Positions 35,354-45,150 are shown, counted from the first letter of the stretch. The stretch: 64,000 nucleotides of DNA from Hyphomicrobiales bacterium (GCA_900467745.1 UBQW01000065.1:38395-102394); one strand, 5' to 3'. Notes: a model not told the origin generated them from the letters alone. Translations and numbers: made by a program.

Positions 35354-37342
35354 ATGTCTTCCAACCTTGATCTTTCATCCATGAGCCGTCGTTCTCTTCT
35401 CTCCGGCATTGCCGCCACATCAGCGCTCGTTCTGCTGCATCCATTCACCGCGCGTGCAGCCGCCAATCAGGCGCATCTCAGGCTGATGGAAACGACGGAT
35501 ATTCACGTCAACGTTTTCCCTTACGACTATTACGCCGACAAGCCGAACGACACGATGGGACTGGCGCGCACCGCGACGATCATCGACACGATCCGAGCTG
35601 AGGCGGCGAACTCGCTGCTGATCGACAATGGTGACGTTCTGCAGGGCAACCCGATGGGCGATTACATGGCCTATCAGCGCGGCTTGAAGGATGGCGACGT
35701 TCACCCCGTCATCAAGGCGATGAATACGCTCGGCTACACGGTCGGCACGCTCGGCAATCACGAGTTCAACTACGGCCTCGATTTCATGTTCAAGGTGCTT
35801 GGTGGCGCGAACTTTGCGTTGGTCTGCGCCAACCTGACCAAGGGTCAGCTCGCCTCTGATCCTAAGAACGACGAGCTGTTCTTCAAGCCCTACATCATCG
35901 TCGAGAAGATGATCAAGGACGGGGCCGGCAATGAGAGCCCCGTGAAAATCGGCTTCATCGGCTTCGTTCCGCCGCAGATCATGCTTTGGGATATCAAGAA
36001 CCTCGAGGGCAAGGCGCAGACGCGCGATATCGTCGAAGCCGCCAAGGCCTGGGTGCCGGCCATGAAGGAAGCGGGCGCGGATATCGTCATTGCGCTCTCG
36101 CATTCGGGCATCGATGGCAGCGCGCCCACCGACAAGATGGAGAACGCCTCGCTGCATCTGGCCGCCGTCGACGGGATCGACGCGATCTTTACCGGCCACC
36201 AGCACCTCGTCTTCCCCGGACCTAAGACCTGGGACGGCATTCAGAACGCCGATCCGGTCAAGGGAACGCTGCATGGCAAGCCCGCCGTCATGGCCGGCTT
36301 CTGGGGCTCGCATCTCGGCCTGATCGATCTGTTGCTCGAAAAGGACGGCAAGAGCTGGAAGATCGTCGACTTCACCTGCGAGGCACGGCCGATCTATCAC
36401 CGCGACGACAAGAAGAAGGTCGTGGCCGATGTCGCTGACAAGAAGGAAGTGGTCGAGGCCGCCAAGGCCGAGCACGAGGCGACGCTCGCCTATGTCCGCA
36501 CCCCCGTCGGCAAGACGTCCGCGCCTCTTTACTCCTACTTCGCTCTGGTCGCCGACGATCCCTCCGTGCAGATCGTCAGCCAGGCGCAGACCTGGTACAT
36601 CAAGCAGATGCTCACCGACACCGAATACAAGGACCTGCCGGTGCTCTCGGCGGCGGCGCCCTTCAAGTCAGGCGGCCGTGGTGGCGCCGATTACTATACG
36701 GATGTTCCGGCCGGCGATCTCGCCATCAAGAATATCGCCGACCTCTATCTCTATCCGAACACCGTCCAGGCCGTCGTCATCACCGGCGAGCAGGTGAAGA
36801 ACTGGCTGGAAATGTCGGCGGGCATGTTCAACGAGATCAAGGAAGGCACGAAGGACGCCGAGCTTTTGAACGCCGATTTCCCCTCGTACAATTTCGACGT
36901 GATCGACGGCGTCACCTACCAGATCGATCTGGCGCAGCCGCGCAAATACGACAATGACGGCAACGCGATCAACGCCGGGTCCAACCGCATCCAGAACCTT
37001 GCGTTTGACGGCAAGCCGATCGATCCGAGCCAGAAGTTCGTGGTCGTGACCAACAACTACCGCGCCGGCGGTGGCGGCAAGTTCCCCGAGATCGCGGCCG
37101 ACAAGGTCGTGTTCCAGGCGCCCGATACGAACCGAGACGTGATCGTGCGCTACGTGCACGAGCAGGGAACGATCAATCCGGCTGCCGACGGCAACTGGAC
37201 GTTCAAGCCGGTGACGGGCGCGACCGCGACGTTCCAGAGCGGGCCGAAGGCGAAGCAGTTCATCGCCGACGTCAAGGGCGCGAAGATCGAGGATGCCGGC
37301 GAAGGCACGGATGGGTTCGCCAAGTTCCGGCTGGTTCTCTGA
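35354..37342 (+). CDS. cpdB: Bifunctional 2',3'-cyclic-nucleotide 2'-phosphodiesterase/3'-nucleotidase
   Basis: Periplasmic enzyme that hydrolyses cyclic nucleotides and 3'-nucleotides for phosphate and nucleoside scavenging. 662 residues with a Tat signal (SRRSLLSGIAATSALVLL, about residue 11-28). Metallophosphatase motifs are all present: ETTDIHVNVFPYD (about residue 46), DNGDVLQGNP, GNHEFNYG and TGHQHLVFPG. The C-terminal 5'-nucleotidase domain has NNYRAGGGGKFPE. The use of Tat fits pre-folded metalloenzymes. Upstream hairpin may control translation. Confidence 0.92.
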   Translation: MSSNLDLSSMSRRSLLSGIAATSALVLLHPFTARAAANQAHLRLMETTDIHVNVFPYDYYADKPNDTMGLARTATIIDTIRAEAANSLLIDNGDVLQGNPMGDYMAYQRGLKDGDVHPVIKAMNTLGYTVGTLGNHEFNYGLDFMFKVLGGANFALVCANLTKGQLASDPKNDELFFKPYIIVEKMIKDGAGNESPVKIGFIGFVPPQIMLWDIKNLEGKAQTRDIVEAAKAWVPAMKEAGADIVIALSHSGIDGSAPTDKMENASLHLAAVDGIDAIFTGHQHLVFPGPKTWDGIQNADPVKGTLHGKPAVMAGFWGSHLGLIDLLLEKDGKSWKIVDFTCEARPIYHRDDKKKVVADVADKKEVVEAAKAEHEATLAYVRTPVGKTSAPLYSYFALVADDPSVQIVSQAQTWYIKQMLTDTEYKDLPVLSAAAPFKSGGRGGADYYTDVPAGDLAIKNIADLYLYPNTVQAVVITGEQVKNWLEMSAGMFNEIKEGTKDAELLNADFPSYNFDVIDGVTYQIDLAQPRKYDNDGNAINAGSNRIQNLAFDGKPIDPSQKFVVVTNNYRAGGGGKFPEIAADKVVFQAPDTNRDVIVRYVHEQGTINPAADGNWTFKPVTGATATFQSGPKAKQFIADVKGAKIEDAGEGTDGFAKFRLVL

Positions 37343-37373
37343 AGAAAATGGTCGGCGAGGCCGAGTGCCTCGC

Positions 37374-38342
37374 CTACTCCGCCGCGAGCGGCAGATCGGG
37401 AGCCTTGATCTCGTTCAGCGCCGCGGTGAAATCGGCGTGGTTCGGGCAGAACGACAGTTTCGAATGGAAGGCTTCGATCAGCCATGTCGCAGCCGGGCCG
37501 GGCGGGTTGGCGATGCGCCGTATCGCATAGATCGGATACTCGCCCTGCTCGTAAGCAGGCAGATCGAGGTGGACGAGCGTGCCGTTGGCTAGATCCTCGC
37601 GAATGATCGACGCCGGCAGGCCGCCCCATCCCAGGCCGCCGCGGATCAGCGCATGCTTGGTGGCGATGTCGCTGACGCGCCACGTCTTGTAGGACAGCAC
37701 GTTGAAATCACGGCCCTTGGTCAGCCCCGAGGCATCGGTGACGACGAGCTGCACCTCCTCACGAACATCGCTAAGCGTCAGCGGCCTGTCGATATTGGCC
37801 AGCGGGTGGCAACGCGCGGCGACCGGAATCATGAAGGAATGACCGATCTTTTCGACGGCGATCGAATCGTCCTGCTTCAGGAGCGCACCGCCGATGCCGA
37901 TCGTGGCCTTGCCCGACAAGACGGACTCCATGACCATGCCGAGTTCGCCGGCGCTGAGATTGAGCGAGACAGAGGGAAAGCGATCGCGGAATTCACGCAG
38001 CACGGTGACGACCGCCTGAGACGGCACCATGACGCTGATCGCCACATCGACCTCGGCCTCCAGCCCTTCCTTCAGGCTTTTCACCCTCGCCCGCATCACC
38101 TGCAGGTCGGTCATCAGCCGGCGTGCGTCCTCAAGCATGGCCTTGCCTGCCTCGGTAAGCTTCGGCTGACGAGCGCCGGAGCGTTCGAACAGCTGCATTT
38201 CCAGCTGCGCTTCGAGATTGGCGATGGTGTAGCTGACCACCGACTGGGCACGATTGAGCACGCGCGAGGCGGCCGAGAAGCTGCCGGTCTCGGCAACGGT
38301 CAGGAAAACCTGCAGCTGGTCCAGTGTCGGGTTGGGCAACAT
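37374..38342 (-). CDS. LysR-family transcriptional regulator
   Basis: 322 residues (325 if started three codons earlier at 38351). N-terminal HTH: LDQLQVFLTVAETGSFSAAS and RVLNRAQSVVSYTIANLEAQL (about residue 7-47), followed by a substrate-binding domain. Divergent from the azoR gene, with a TCGATC-N9-GATCGA inverted repeat between them, so it most likely controls azoR. Inducer is unknown; related YhaJ/quinone-sensing LysR factors exist. Confidence 0.88.
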   Translation of the reverse strand: MLPNPTLDQLQVFLTVAETGSFSAASRVLNRAQSVVSYTIANLEAQLEMQLFERSGARQPKLTEAGKAMLEDARRLMTDLQVMRARVKSLKEGLEAEVDVAISVMVPSQAVVTVLREFRDRFPSVSLNLSAGELGMVMESVLSGKATIGIGGALLKQDDSIAVEKIGHSFMIPVAARCHPLANIDRPLTLSDVREEVQLVVTDASGLTKGRDFNVLSYKTWRVSDIATKHALIRGGLGWGGLPASIIREDLANGTLVHLDLPAYEQGEYPIYAIRRIANPPGPAATWLIEAFHSKLSFCPNHADFTAALNEIKAPDLPLAAE

Positions 38343-38355
38343 TACATCCATCCAA

Positions 38356-38376
38356 TCGATCGATAGTCTTGATCGA
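38356..38376. promoter_or_regulatory. Candidate LysR operator between lysR and azoR
   Basis: TCGATC-N9-GATCGA inverted repeat 13 bases before the LysR start and about 110 bases before azoR, the usual place for a LysR recognition site. Confidence 0.4.
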
Positions 38377-38486
38377 CATTATCACAGTTTTTTCGATAGG
38401 CCGCTACACCTATTTCTTCACTCGAAGACGCGGTTCGACCTTCCCCCGATCGCGCCGCAAACGCAAAGACCAAAGGATTATCAATC

Positions 38487-39101
38487 ATGTCGTCCATTCT
38501 GCTTCTGACCTCCAGCCCGCGCGCTGAGTCGCTTTCGACCGATATCGCCGTAGACCTCGCTGGCAAGCTCCAGTCGCAGAAGGCCGGCAGCGTCGTCGTT
38601 CGCCGCGACCTCGCCGCGAACCCGCTGGCCCACATCAACGACCTCTTTACCGGCGCGATCCGCAAGCCGGCTGACGCCCGCACGGCCGAAGAAAACGAAG
38701 CTGCGAAGATCTCCGACGAACTGGTCAACGAGCTGCTCGCAGCAGACACCATCGTCATCGGCACCGGCCTCATCAACTTCAACATCTATTCGTCGCTGAA
38801 GAGCTGGATCGACAACGTCGCCCGCGCCGGCCTGACCTTCAAGTACACCGAAAATGGCCCGGTTGGCCTTGCCACCGGCAAGAAGGTTTACGTTGTTCTC
38901 GCTTCCGGCGGCGTCTACTCGCAGGGTCCGGCTGCCGGCATGAACCATGCAGTGCCTTATCTGAAGACCGTTCTCGGCTTCATGGGCATCACCGACGTCG
39001 AGACCATCTATGTCGAAGGCCTGGCTTTTGGTCCTGAAGCAGCCGAGAAGGCTGTTGGCGCCGCCAAGGCACGCGCTGAAGAACTCGCGCTCGCTGCCTA
39101 A
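38487..39101 (+). CDS. azoR: FMN-dependent NADH-azoreductase
   Basis: Flavodoxin-fold quinone/azo reductase using FMN and NADH, often protecting against quinone or thiol stress. 204 residues; N-terminal LLLTSSPRAESLS (about residue 5-17) is the FMN phosphate loop, NFNIYSSLKSWIDNVARAG (about residue 91-109) and LASGGVYSQGP (about residue 138) the flavin-contact segments. Divergent LysR gene and shared operator suggest induction by an electrophile. Ends in a strong terminator. Confidence 0.92.
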   Translation: MSSILLLTSSPRAESLSTDIAVDLAGKLQSQKAGSVVVRRDLAANPLAHINDLFTGAIRKPADARTAEENEAAKISDELVNELLAADTIVIGTGLINFNIYSSLKSWIDNVARAGLTFKYTENGPVGLATGKKVYVVLASGGVYSQGPAAGMNHAVPYLKTVLGFMGITDVETIYVEGLAFGPEAAEKAVGAAKARAEELALAA

Positions 39102-39123
39102 TTCAAAGAGCAGCCACTTCAGG

Positions 39124-39152
39124 AAGACGGTCGGCTTGCCGGCCGTCTTTTT
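39124..39152 (+). terminator. Rho-independent terminator of azoR
   Basis: 11-bp stem AAGACGGTCGG/CCGGCCGTCTT (one G-T pair), four-base loop CTTG, then TTTG. 23 bases after the azoR stop. Confidence 0.88.
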
Positions 39153-39170
39153 GTTTGTGGAGACTTACTG

Positions 39171-40457
39171 TCAGCCGGCGACCGTGAGGCCATGGACGCC
39201 GGTCTGACCGAAGACGCAGTTTCGGCCGTTCTTCTTGGCGCAATACAGCCGCTCATCCGCTGCCGACAGGATCGCCGTGAAGGCATCGCCATCTTCGCTG
39301 GCTGTCGCGACGCCGATGCTGATCGTTACCGGCTTGCCATCGGGCGTGGCGACACTGCTTTCGATCGTCCAGCGCAACCGCTCGGCCAGACGCAGACCCT
39401 CGGCGTGATCGGTCACCGGGCAGATCGCCACGAATTCCTCGCCGCCGAAGCGAAAGACCCGGTCGCCGGCGCGCAGGATAGAGCCCAGGCGGGCTGATAT
39501 CGCGCGCAGGACGTCGTCGCCTTGCAGGTGGCCGAACACGTCGTTGACGTTCTTGAAGTGATCGGCGTCGAGGATCATTACCGTCGCGGACTGCCCCTGG
39601 CGCAGCGATTCGCGGATCATGACCGGCGCTTCGAGTTCCATTCGCGTGCGGTCGTAAAGTCCGGTCAGTACATCCCGGCCGGTGCGGCTCAGGAGGTCGT
39701 TGTAGCGCTCGCGGAAGGTCAGGTCGCTGAAGATGTCGCCGATGGGACGCGCGCTTGATGTGGTGACTGCCCGGCCGATCCATTTCTCGTAGATCGCGAA
39801 GAGCACGGTGTAGATGCAGACGGCAAACATCTTGGCCTTCCATCCGCCCCAGAAGGCGGCGAGCGGGACGCCGACCGAATAGTGCAGCGCGCCGAAGAAG
39901 GCGATCTGGTCGAAGGTCAAAAGCACGAAGCCGCAGATCATGAAGCGGACAACGGGCCGTTGCCGGAGATAGCGGCCGAGCCTCTCATAAAGGAGGATGA
40001 TGCCGATCGCGTCGAGATAGAGTATGGCTGTGCCCCAGAGCATCAGCCAGCCCATTTCCTTCAGAAACTCGTCACTTGGAACGTTGCCGGACGCAAGCTC
40101 AAGCGGCGCATGCCATTGCACGATCCAGGCGATCGCGACCGTCAGAATATTGCCGATGAAGAGCCCGTAGATCGGCTGGCGAACGACGGCGGCATCCTCC
40201 TGGAGATAAAGCATCAGGATCATCATCAGCTTGCCGGTGAAGAACACCGATGATCCCGGCGAGACGATGCCGAACGGCAATTCGACATAAAAAACCGCCG
40301 CGAGGTAGGTCTCCATGAAGTGCATGACGCCGAGTGCCGTCAGGAATATGCCGAGGCCGATGCGGGCGCGAAAATGCAGCAGCGTGACCATCAGCGCGAA
40401 GTAGCCGATGGCTTCGATGACGAAGAGGATGAGATTGACGTTTGCGATCAACGCCAC
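39171..40457 (-). CDS. Membrane-bound diguanylate cyclase (GGDEF)
   Basis: Makes cyclic di-GMP. 428 residues: about seven hydrophobic helices in the N-terminal 240 residues, then a GGDEF domain with the active-site motif FRFGGEEFVAI (GGEEF at about 338-342), preceded five residues upstream by an RAGD, the RxxD product-inhibition I-site. The GGDEF core is complete (DVLTGLYDRTRME, LDADHFKNVNDVFGH). The membrane part is probably a sensor; its signal is unknown. The PilZ protein at 34120 could be one target but this is not shown. Confidence 0.9.
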   Translation of the reverse strand: MALIANVNLILFVIEAIGYFALMVTLLHFRARIGLGIFLTALGVMHFMETYLAAVFYVELPFGIVSPGSSVFFTGKLMMILMLYLQEDAAVVRQPIYGLFIGNILTVAIAWIVQWHAPLELASGNVPSDEFLKEMGWLMLWGTAILYLDAIGIILLYERLGRYLRQRPVVRFMICGFVLLTFDQIAFFGALHYSVGVPLAAFWGGWKAKMFAVCIYTVLFAIYEKWIGRAVTTSSARPIGDIFSDLTFRERYNDLLSRTGRDVLTGLYDRTRMELEAPVMIRESLRQGQSATVMILDADHFKNVNDVFGHLQGDDVLRAISARLGSILRAGDRVFRFGGEEFVAICPVTDHAEGLRLAERLRWTIESSVATPDGKPVTISIGVATASEDGDAFTAILSAADERLYCAKKNGRNCVFGQTGVHGLTVAG

Positions 40458-40685
40458 GACCTCCCGTCAAGGCGATGCAGCGGCCGCAGTGGCCTGATGA
40501 CACCACGCCATGCCATTTCGACTGCTCTGTCGGCGAAATTCATCACGGATGTGCGGCGGGCATTCTGAGGCACTGGATATTCCTGCGATGTCTGCTGAGC
40601 GCAGGATCGCCGCAATGTTTTAAAATAGCATGAGGGAATGGCGGCGCGAGCGCTCAACACGCAGGGGCGCGCCAGCCTTCCATGA

Positions 40686-41015
40686 TCAGACCTGACGAAC
40701 CTTGGCTCCGTCGCTGAACAGGGATGGTCCGTTCTGATCGATGATCTGCTGCGCCTTGCGCACGGTGCATTCGATCGCGTCATCCGTCGATGAAAACATG
40801 TCGGCGCGGATGAAATTGCGCACCAGCACCTGGTCGCCAACGGTCTTCTCGATACGGCCGGCCAGACGATACTGGCCGCCTTCCTTCATCGGCTCGGCAT
40901 AGATCGTGCAATCGGCATAGGGCTGCGGATCGGAAGAAACACTCGAAGAAGCCGCACCCGGCTGCTTTCCGCCGCCCGAGAACATGGAGAAAATGCTGGA
41001 AAAAATCGAAGCCAT
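40686..41015 (-). CDS. HlyU-family protein
   Basis: 109 residues beginning MASIFSSIFSMFSGGG, a hydrophobic/glycine start, then the HlyU domain YADCTIYAEPMKEGGQYRLAGRIEK and CTVRKAQQIIDQNG. Vibrio HlyU is a transcription regulator of haemolysin, but this alphaproteobacterial family lacks a clear HTH, so the regulator label is only a family name. It is downstream of ilvA on the same strand (61 bases apart). The 228 bases towards the GGDEF gene hold nothing I can name. Confidence 0.82.
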   Translation of the reverse strand: MASIFSSIFSMFSGGGKQPGAASSSVSSDPQPYADCTIYAEPMKEGGQYRLAGRIEKTVGDQVLVRNFIRADMFSSTDDAIECTVRKAQQIIDQNGPSLFSDGAKVRQV

Positions 41016-41076
41016 GATACGCCTTTGTGATGAGGGCGGATGCCATCAAAGTTAAATAGGGCCGTTGCCGTGAAAG

Positions 41077-42327
41077 TTAAATAATGAGGTTCGCGAGGAT
41101 CTCGTTTTCGGTGATGTCCTCAAAACTGATACCCGATGCCTCGAATTTCGCGAAGAGTGCCGCGAAGTTTTCCGGCGCCTTGGTTTCGATGCCGATCAGG
41201 ACCGAACCGAAGTTGCGGGCGGTCTTCTTCAGATATTCGAAGCGGGCGATATCGTCATCGGGACCAAGCAGGTTGAGGAAGTCGCGGAGCGCGCCGGGGC
41301 GCTGCGGCAGCCGGAGAATGAAATATTTCTTCAGGCCCGCGTAGCGCATGGCCCTTTCCTTCACATCCGGAAGCCGCTCGAAATCGAAATTGCCGCCGGA
41401 AACGATCGCAACCACCGTCTTGCCGCGGATCGTTTCGGGATCCATCGTGGCGATTGCGGTCAACGACAGGGCGCCTGCCGGTTCCAGCACCACGCCCTCG
41501 ACGTTCAGCATCTCGTTGATCGTGACGCAGATGGCGTTCTCCGGCATCAGCATTACCTGATTGCTCGGGAAATCCTTCAACGCCGCGAAATTAAGGTCGC
41601 CGATGCGGGCGACGGCCGCGCCATCGACGAAATTGTCGACCTTGGAGAGTGTCACGACCTCGCTGGCCTCGATGCTGCGCTTGAGGCTCGGTGCGCCCTG
41701 CGGCTCGACGAAGAAGAAGCCCGTGCTCGGCACCGTGTCCTTGAGATAACCGCTGATGCCGGCCGCCAGACCGCCGCCGCCGACAGGCATGACGACGAGA
41801 TCGGGCACCGCGCCCTCGGGCAGCTGCTGCATGATCTCGGAGGCCACCGTCGACTGGCCCTCGATGATATCTTCATGATCGAATGGCGGTACCATGACGC
41901 CGTCGATCATCTCGACATGGTCGCGGGCTGCCTTGTAGCACTGGTCGAAGAAGTCGCCCGTCAGCTTGATGGTGATGAATTCGCCGCCGAAGATGCGGGT
42001 TTTGTCGATCTTCTGCTGCGGTGTCGTCACCGGCATGAAGACGACGCCGGGAACGCCGAAATGGCGGCAGACAAAGGCAAAGCCCTGCGCATGATTGCCG
42101 GCCGAGGCGCAGACGAAGGTCTTGTCGGACGCACCTTCCTCGATGCGCTTGCGGAAGAAATTGAAGGCGCCACGGATCTTATAGGAGCGGACGGGCGACA
42201 GGTCCTCGCGCTTCAGCCAGATGTCGGCGCCGTAGCGAGCGGACAAATGCTCGTTGAGTTGCAGCGGCGTTGCCGGAAATAGGCTGCGCAGAGCCTCTTC
42301 GGCAGCTTCGACATTCTGTCTGGTCAC
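41077..42327 (-). CDS. ilvA: Threonine ammonia-lyase (threonine dehydratase)
   Basis: PLP enzyme converting threonine to 2-oxobutanoate, the first step to isoleucine. 416 residues; PLP lysine in VRSYKIRGAFNFF (about residue 49), glycine-loop MPVGGGGLAAGISGYL (about residue 181), and a C-terminal ACT-like regulatory domain (YFILRLPQRPGALRDFLNLLG). Shorter than E. coli IlvA, which has two ACT-like units; this is the short form usual in many alphaproteobacteria, so isoleucine feedback may differ. Confidence 0.92.
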   Translation of the reverse strand: MTRQNVEAAEEALRSLFPATPLQLNEHLSARYGADIWLKREDLSPVRSYKIRGAFNFFRKRIEEGASDKTFVCASAGNHAQGFAFVCRHFGVPGVVFMPVTTPQQKIDKTRIFGGEFITIKLTGDFFDQCYKAARDHVEMIDGVMVPPFDHEDIIEGQSTVASEIMQQLPEGAVPDLVVMPVGGGGLAAGISGYLKDTVPSTGFFFVEPQGAPSLKRSIEASEVVTLSKVDNFVDGAAVARIGDLNFAALKDFPSNQVMLMPENAICVTINEMLNVEGVVLEPAGALSLTAIATMDPETIRGKTVVAIVSGGNFDFERLPDVKERAMRYAGLKKYFILRLPQRPGALRDFLNLLGPDDDIARFEYLKKTARNFGSVLIGIETKAPENFAALFAKFEASGISFEDITENEILANLII

Positions 42328-42524
42328 GGTCTCAGTCCCTTGTTATTGCGCCCCACGCTATGCCATAGGCAGACCCTCGAAAGAAGCCCATTTTCAACCA
42401 CAACGGTTCGGTAAGGCGCAGTGCCACGCGTTTTGGGAAAAGTACCGGAGTAACGTAGGCCGTGCCGCCGAGATAACGCAATCGTGCGGTGAAACCGCCC
42501 GGTGACATCAATATTGTGAGTTTT

Positions 42525-42881
42525 ATGACAGCAGACAAATTCTCAAAGCCGCTCGCCTGGCTCCTCCTCGCCGCCATCATTTTCGTAACGGTCTCGCCGA
42601 TCGGCCTTCGTCCTCATACGGTGACTTCAGTCAATATCGACCGGGCACTTGCCTATATGGTGGTAGGTCTCGCCTTCGCCGTGGCTTATCCCAAGCACTG
42701 GATGACAGTGGCAATGCTGCTGATCGCGGGTGCGGTGTTCATCGAATATCTGCAATATCTGTCGCCCACTCGCCACGCACGCTTTCACGACGCCGCAGTA
42801 AAAGCCGTGGGCGCCACGGTCGGCGTCGCTATCGGATCGCTGTTCAACAGGGTTCGCGCCGCCAGGGCGAATGCATCTTGA
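42525..42881 (+). CDS. VanZ-like membrane protein
   Basis: 118 residues from MTADKFSKPLAW (an in-frame start 12 codons earlier exists; ribosome site unclear). Three or four hydrophobic helices and VanZ-type features, an FEY-like IEYLQYLSPTRHARFHD segment (about residue 78-94) followed by a conserved AxGAxxG helix. VanZ-like proteins have varied, poorly known envelope roles; no vancomycin link is implied. Confidence 0.75.
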   Translation: MTADKFSKPLAWLLLAAIIFVTVSPIGLRPHTVTSVNIDRALAYMVVGLAFAVAYPKHWMTVAMLLIAGAVFIEYLQYLSPTRHARFHDAAVKAVGATVGVAIGSLFNRVRAARANAS

Positions 42882-42943
42882 CGCCTGCCCCGCGCACGCA
42901 TGCCCTTGACTGAATCGCCGCAGTCGTTGAATGAGAAGCCTGC

Positions 42944-43029
42944 GCGGGCGTGGCGAAACTGGTAGACGCAAGAGACTTAAAATCTCTCGGCCTTTGGCTG
43001 TGCGGGTTCGATCCCCGCCGCCCGCACCA
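42944..43029 (+). tRNA. tRNA-Leu (anticodon TAA)
   Basis: 86 bases with acceptor GCGGGCG/CGCCCGC, discriminator A and encoded CCA; a long variable arm (TCGGCCTTTGGCTG region) typical of a class II tRNA; anticodon loop CTTAAAA (TAA). Confidence 0.95.
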
Positions 43030-43069
43030 GATGCCAGCGCTCTGACCGGCAGATCAATCTGAAAATCGC

Positions 43070-44227
43070 TCAGGCTGGTTCCTGGGGTAGCGGCTTCCTC
43101 AGACCTTTTCTCATTGCCACGATGCCGGCAAGGAAGGGCACGAGGCGCGCGGTCGCCAAGCTCTTCATCTCCGCGATGAGCGCACAGACAAGCGCCGTAA
43201 TGACCACGAGCGGTATGAAGGAACGGATGTCGAGAAGGCCTGCCTTCGCGATATAGTAGGCCGCAATGACGATCACCGTTTGATGCGCGATATAGTAGGT
43301 CATGATCGACTTGTTCAGATGCATGATGATCCGGTTCGGCCGGCTGACCAACCTGCTTGCGAAGGCGAGCAGCACAAGCACGGCACTCCATTGGAAGACC
43401 GATCGGATGATCCTGACCGCGAACACGAGGGCCTCCGGCCGCGCGTCCCTGGGGATGAACACGGAGAGTGCCGCAAGCACCGCCAGCGACAGCGTGGCAA
43501 CGCCGAGGCTTATCCAGCGCCGGCGGTCGATCTCCTGCCAGAAGCTCTGCTCGTTGGCGAGCAACGTGCCCAACATGAACATCGAGAAATATACGGCGTG
43601 AGAATAGAGATCGGAACTGATGACCAGCGTCTCGCGGAAGATCGGATAGAGACACAGCCTCAGGATCGACAGAAACGCGATCGGCGCCACGAACAATACC
43701 CTGCCCCGCAGCCACGCCGCCAGGGACGCCGATAGGCCGGGCCAGCGCCGCGCGAGCTGCGGCTGGGCAATCGACCAGGCGATGACATAGATCCAGAGAT
43801 AGGCCAGGAACCACATATGCTCGAGCCGAAGCCCGGAGACCACATAAGTCTTCCAGAATTCCCAATAGGAAAGATCGGGGGCGAAGTTGTACGGCGAGAA
43901 ATAGACCTGCGGCGGCACAACCACGAGAACGCCGAACACGAAGGGCAGCAGAAGCTGCCGCGTGCGGGTCTTGCGGATTTCAGCCACGGATCTCTTCTTC
44001 AGCAGCGACGCCGTGACCACGCCGGAAATGAAGAATAGCAGGCTCATCCGCCATGGATGCGACCCGACCGTGATCAGATCGATCAGCTTCGTGGCACCCG
44101 ATGTGTTAATCCACCAGGTCTTCGTCCCGTAGACAAGGCTCGAATGGTAGATGATGAGCGTGCCAAAGCAAAACACCCGCAACGCATCAAGATCGTGACG
44201 CCGTCCATCGAACCTGTCGCCCACCAT
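43070..44227 (-). CDS. Acyltransferase family 3 membrane protein
   Basis: 385 residues from MVGDRFDGRRHDLDALRV, with GGGGGCGGGAT upstream; a start 11 codons earlier is possible. About ten transmembrane helices; N-terminal RHDLDALRVFCFGTLIIYH (with conserved histidine) and WRMSLLFFISG are acyltransferase-3 signatures. Such proteins acylate extracellular polysaccharides, LPS or other envelope molecules. The adjacent SGNH-type gene (44320-45150) encodes a periplasmic partner-like enzyme, suggesting a split acyltransfer system. Confidence 0.85.
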   Translation of the reverse strand: MVGDRFDGRRHDLDALRVFCFGTLIIYHSSLVYGTKTWWINTSGATKLIDLITVGSHPWRMSLLFFISGVVTASLLKKRSVAEIRKTRTRQLLLPFVFGVLVVVPPQVYFSPYNFAPDLSYWEFWKTYVVSGLRLEHMWFLAYLWIYVIAWSIAQPQLARRWPGLSASLAAWLRGRVLFVAPIAFLSILRLCLYPIFRETLVISSDLYSHAVYFSMFMLGTLLANEQSFWQEIDRRRWISLGVATLSLAVLAALSVFIPRDARPEALVFAVRIIRSVFQWSAVLVLLAFASRLVSRPNRIIMHLNKSIMTYYIAHQTVIVIAAYYIAKAGLLDIRSFIPLVVITALVCALIAEMKSLATARLVPFLAGIVAMRKGLRKPLPQEPA

Positions 44228-44319
44228 ATATCCCGCCCCCAGCCCGGGATATACAACCACAAGGGAATTTAATAGAGGTTAATTTAACCGGTTTGATTGC
44301 ATATTATTTGCGCAATATG

Positions 44320-45150
44320 TCAGGCCTTGGCGGAATTCGCCAGATAGTCCGACACAGCCTTCCGGAGCATCGCCGCGTCCTCGAAAGACATCCCCCGCGG
44401 CCGGAACGTCACGTTCTGCACGTCGTTTCCGGAAAAGTAGCTGTAGAACATCAGCGCCGAGAGATAGCTGCCGTAGATCGAGGGGTGGTTGCAATCATAA
44501 TAGAGATTGAAATCCTTCGGCTGGCTTTGAAGCGCTTCCCAGATCACGCCCACATTGACGAGAGCGACGCCGGTCAGCGTGGCGAGACGAGCATGCTGCC
44601 GCTGGATGTTGAGATGCATGTCGGCATAACCCGCCGGTGAATAATCGCCGGCCGTTTTCGGCATGCCAGCATCCTTGATGCACTGATCGGTATAGCGCCA
44701 GGTGACGAACATGACCGGCACGTCGCCTTTCGCCTGGGCCTCCCGGATCAGGTTTTCGGCATCATCCCATGCGGGGCCCGATTGCTGCGCGCTATACTGG
44801 TCGCTGCTCAGCACCTGCAGCACGACTTGATCCCAACGCCGGGAAAGGAGCGCCTGGGTTTTCTCGCTTTTGATGTGATAGCCCAGGCTGACGCCCGGCT
44901 CCGCATCCATCACGATGCGCAGCTTCTTGGAATAGCCGGCGGAATCGGCGATCGCGCGCACCATTTGAGGCATATTGTTATAGAATGTGCGGCTGTTGCC
45001 GATGAACAGGGCGGACTGCTCTGGCCTCTTGTCGAAATAGTCCCGGGCATATTGAACGCCCCCACTCATGTATCCATTGAAAGGCGGGAGGAAAAACATG
45101 CAGACGAGCAAGATCGTCAGCAATGCGCTTATTCGTATCAGCCGCAACAC
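44320..45150 (-). CDS. SGNH/GDSL-type hydrolase with N-terminal membrane anchor
   Basis: 276 residues, GTG start. One N-terminal hydrophobic helix (ISALLTILLVCMFFLPPF) and a periplasmic domain. SGNH block I is FIGNSRTFYNN (GNSRT, nucleophile Ser about residue 53) and block V is DCNHPSIYGS (Asp and His about residue 228-231), with MFVTWRYT between. The absence of a canonical GDSL is common in polysaccharide O-acetylation and deacetylation members. Its neighbour is acyltransferase-3, 92 bases away on the same strand. Confidence 0.8.
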   Translation of the reverse strand: MLRLIRISALLTILLVCMFFLPPFNGYMSGGVQYARDYFDKRPEQSALFIGNSRTFYNNMPQMVRAIADSAGYSKKLRIVMDAEPGVSLGYHIKSEKTQALLSRRWDQVVLQVLSSDQYSAQQSGPAWDDAENLIREAQAKGDVPVMFVTWRYTDQCIKDAGMPKTAGDYSPAGYADMHLNIQRQHARLATLTGVALVNVGVIWEALQSQPKDFNLYYDCNHPSIYGSYLSALMFYSYFSGNDVQNVTFRPRGMSFEDAAMLRKAVSDYLANSAKA

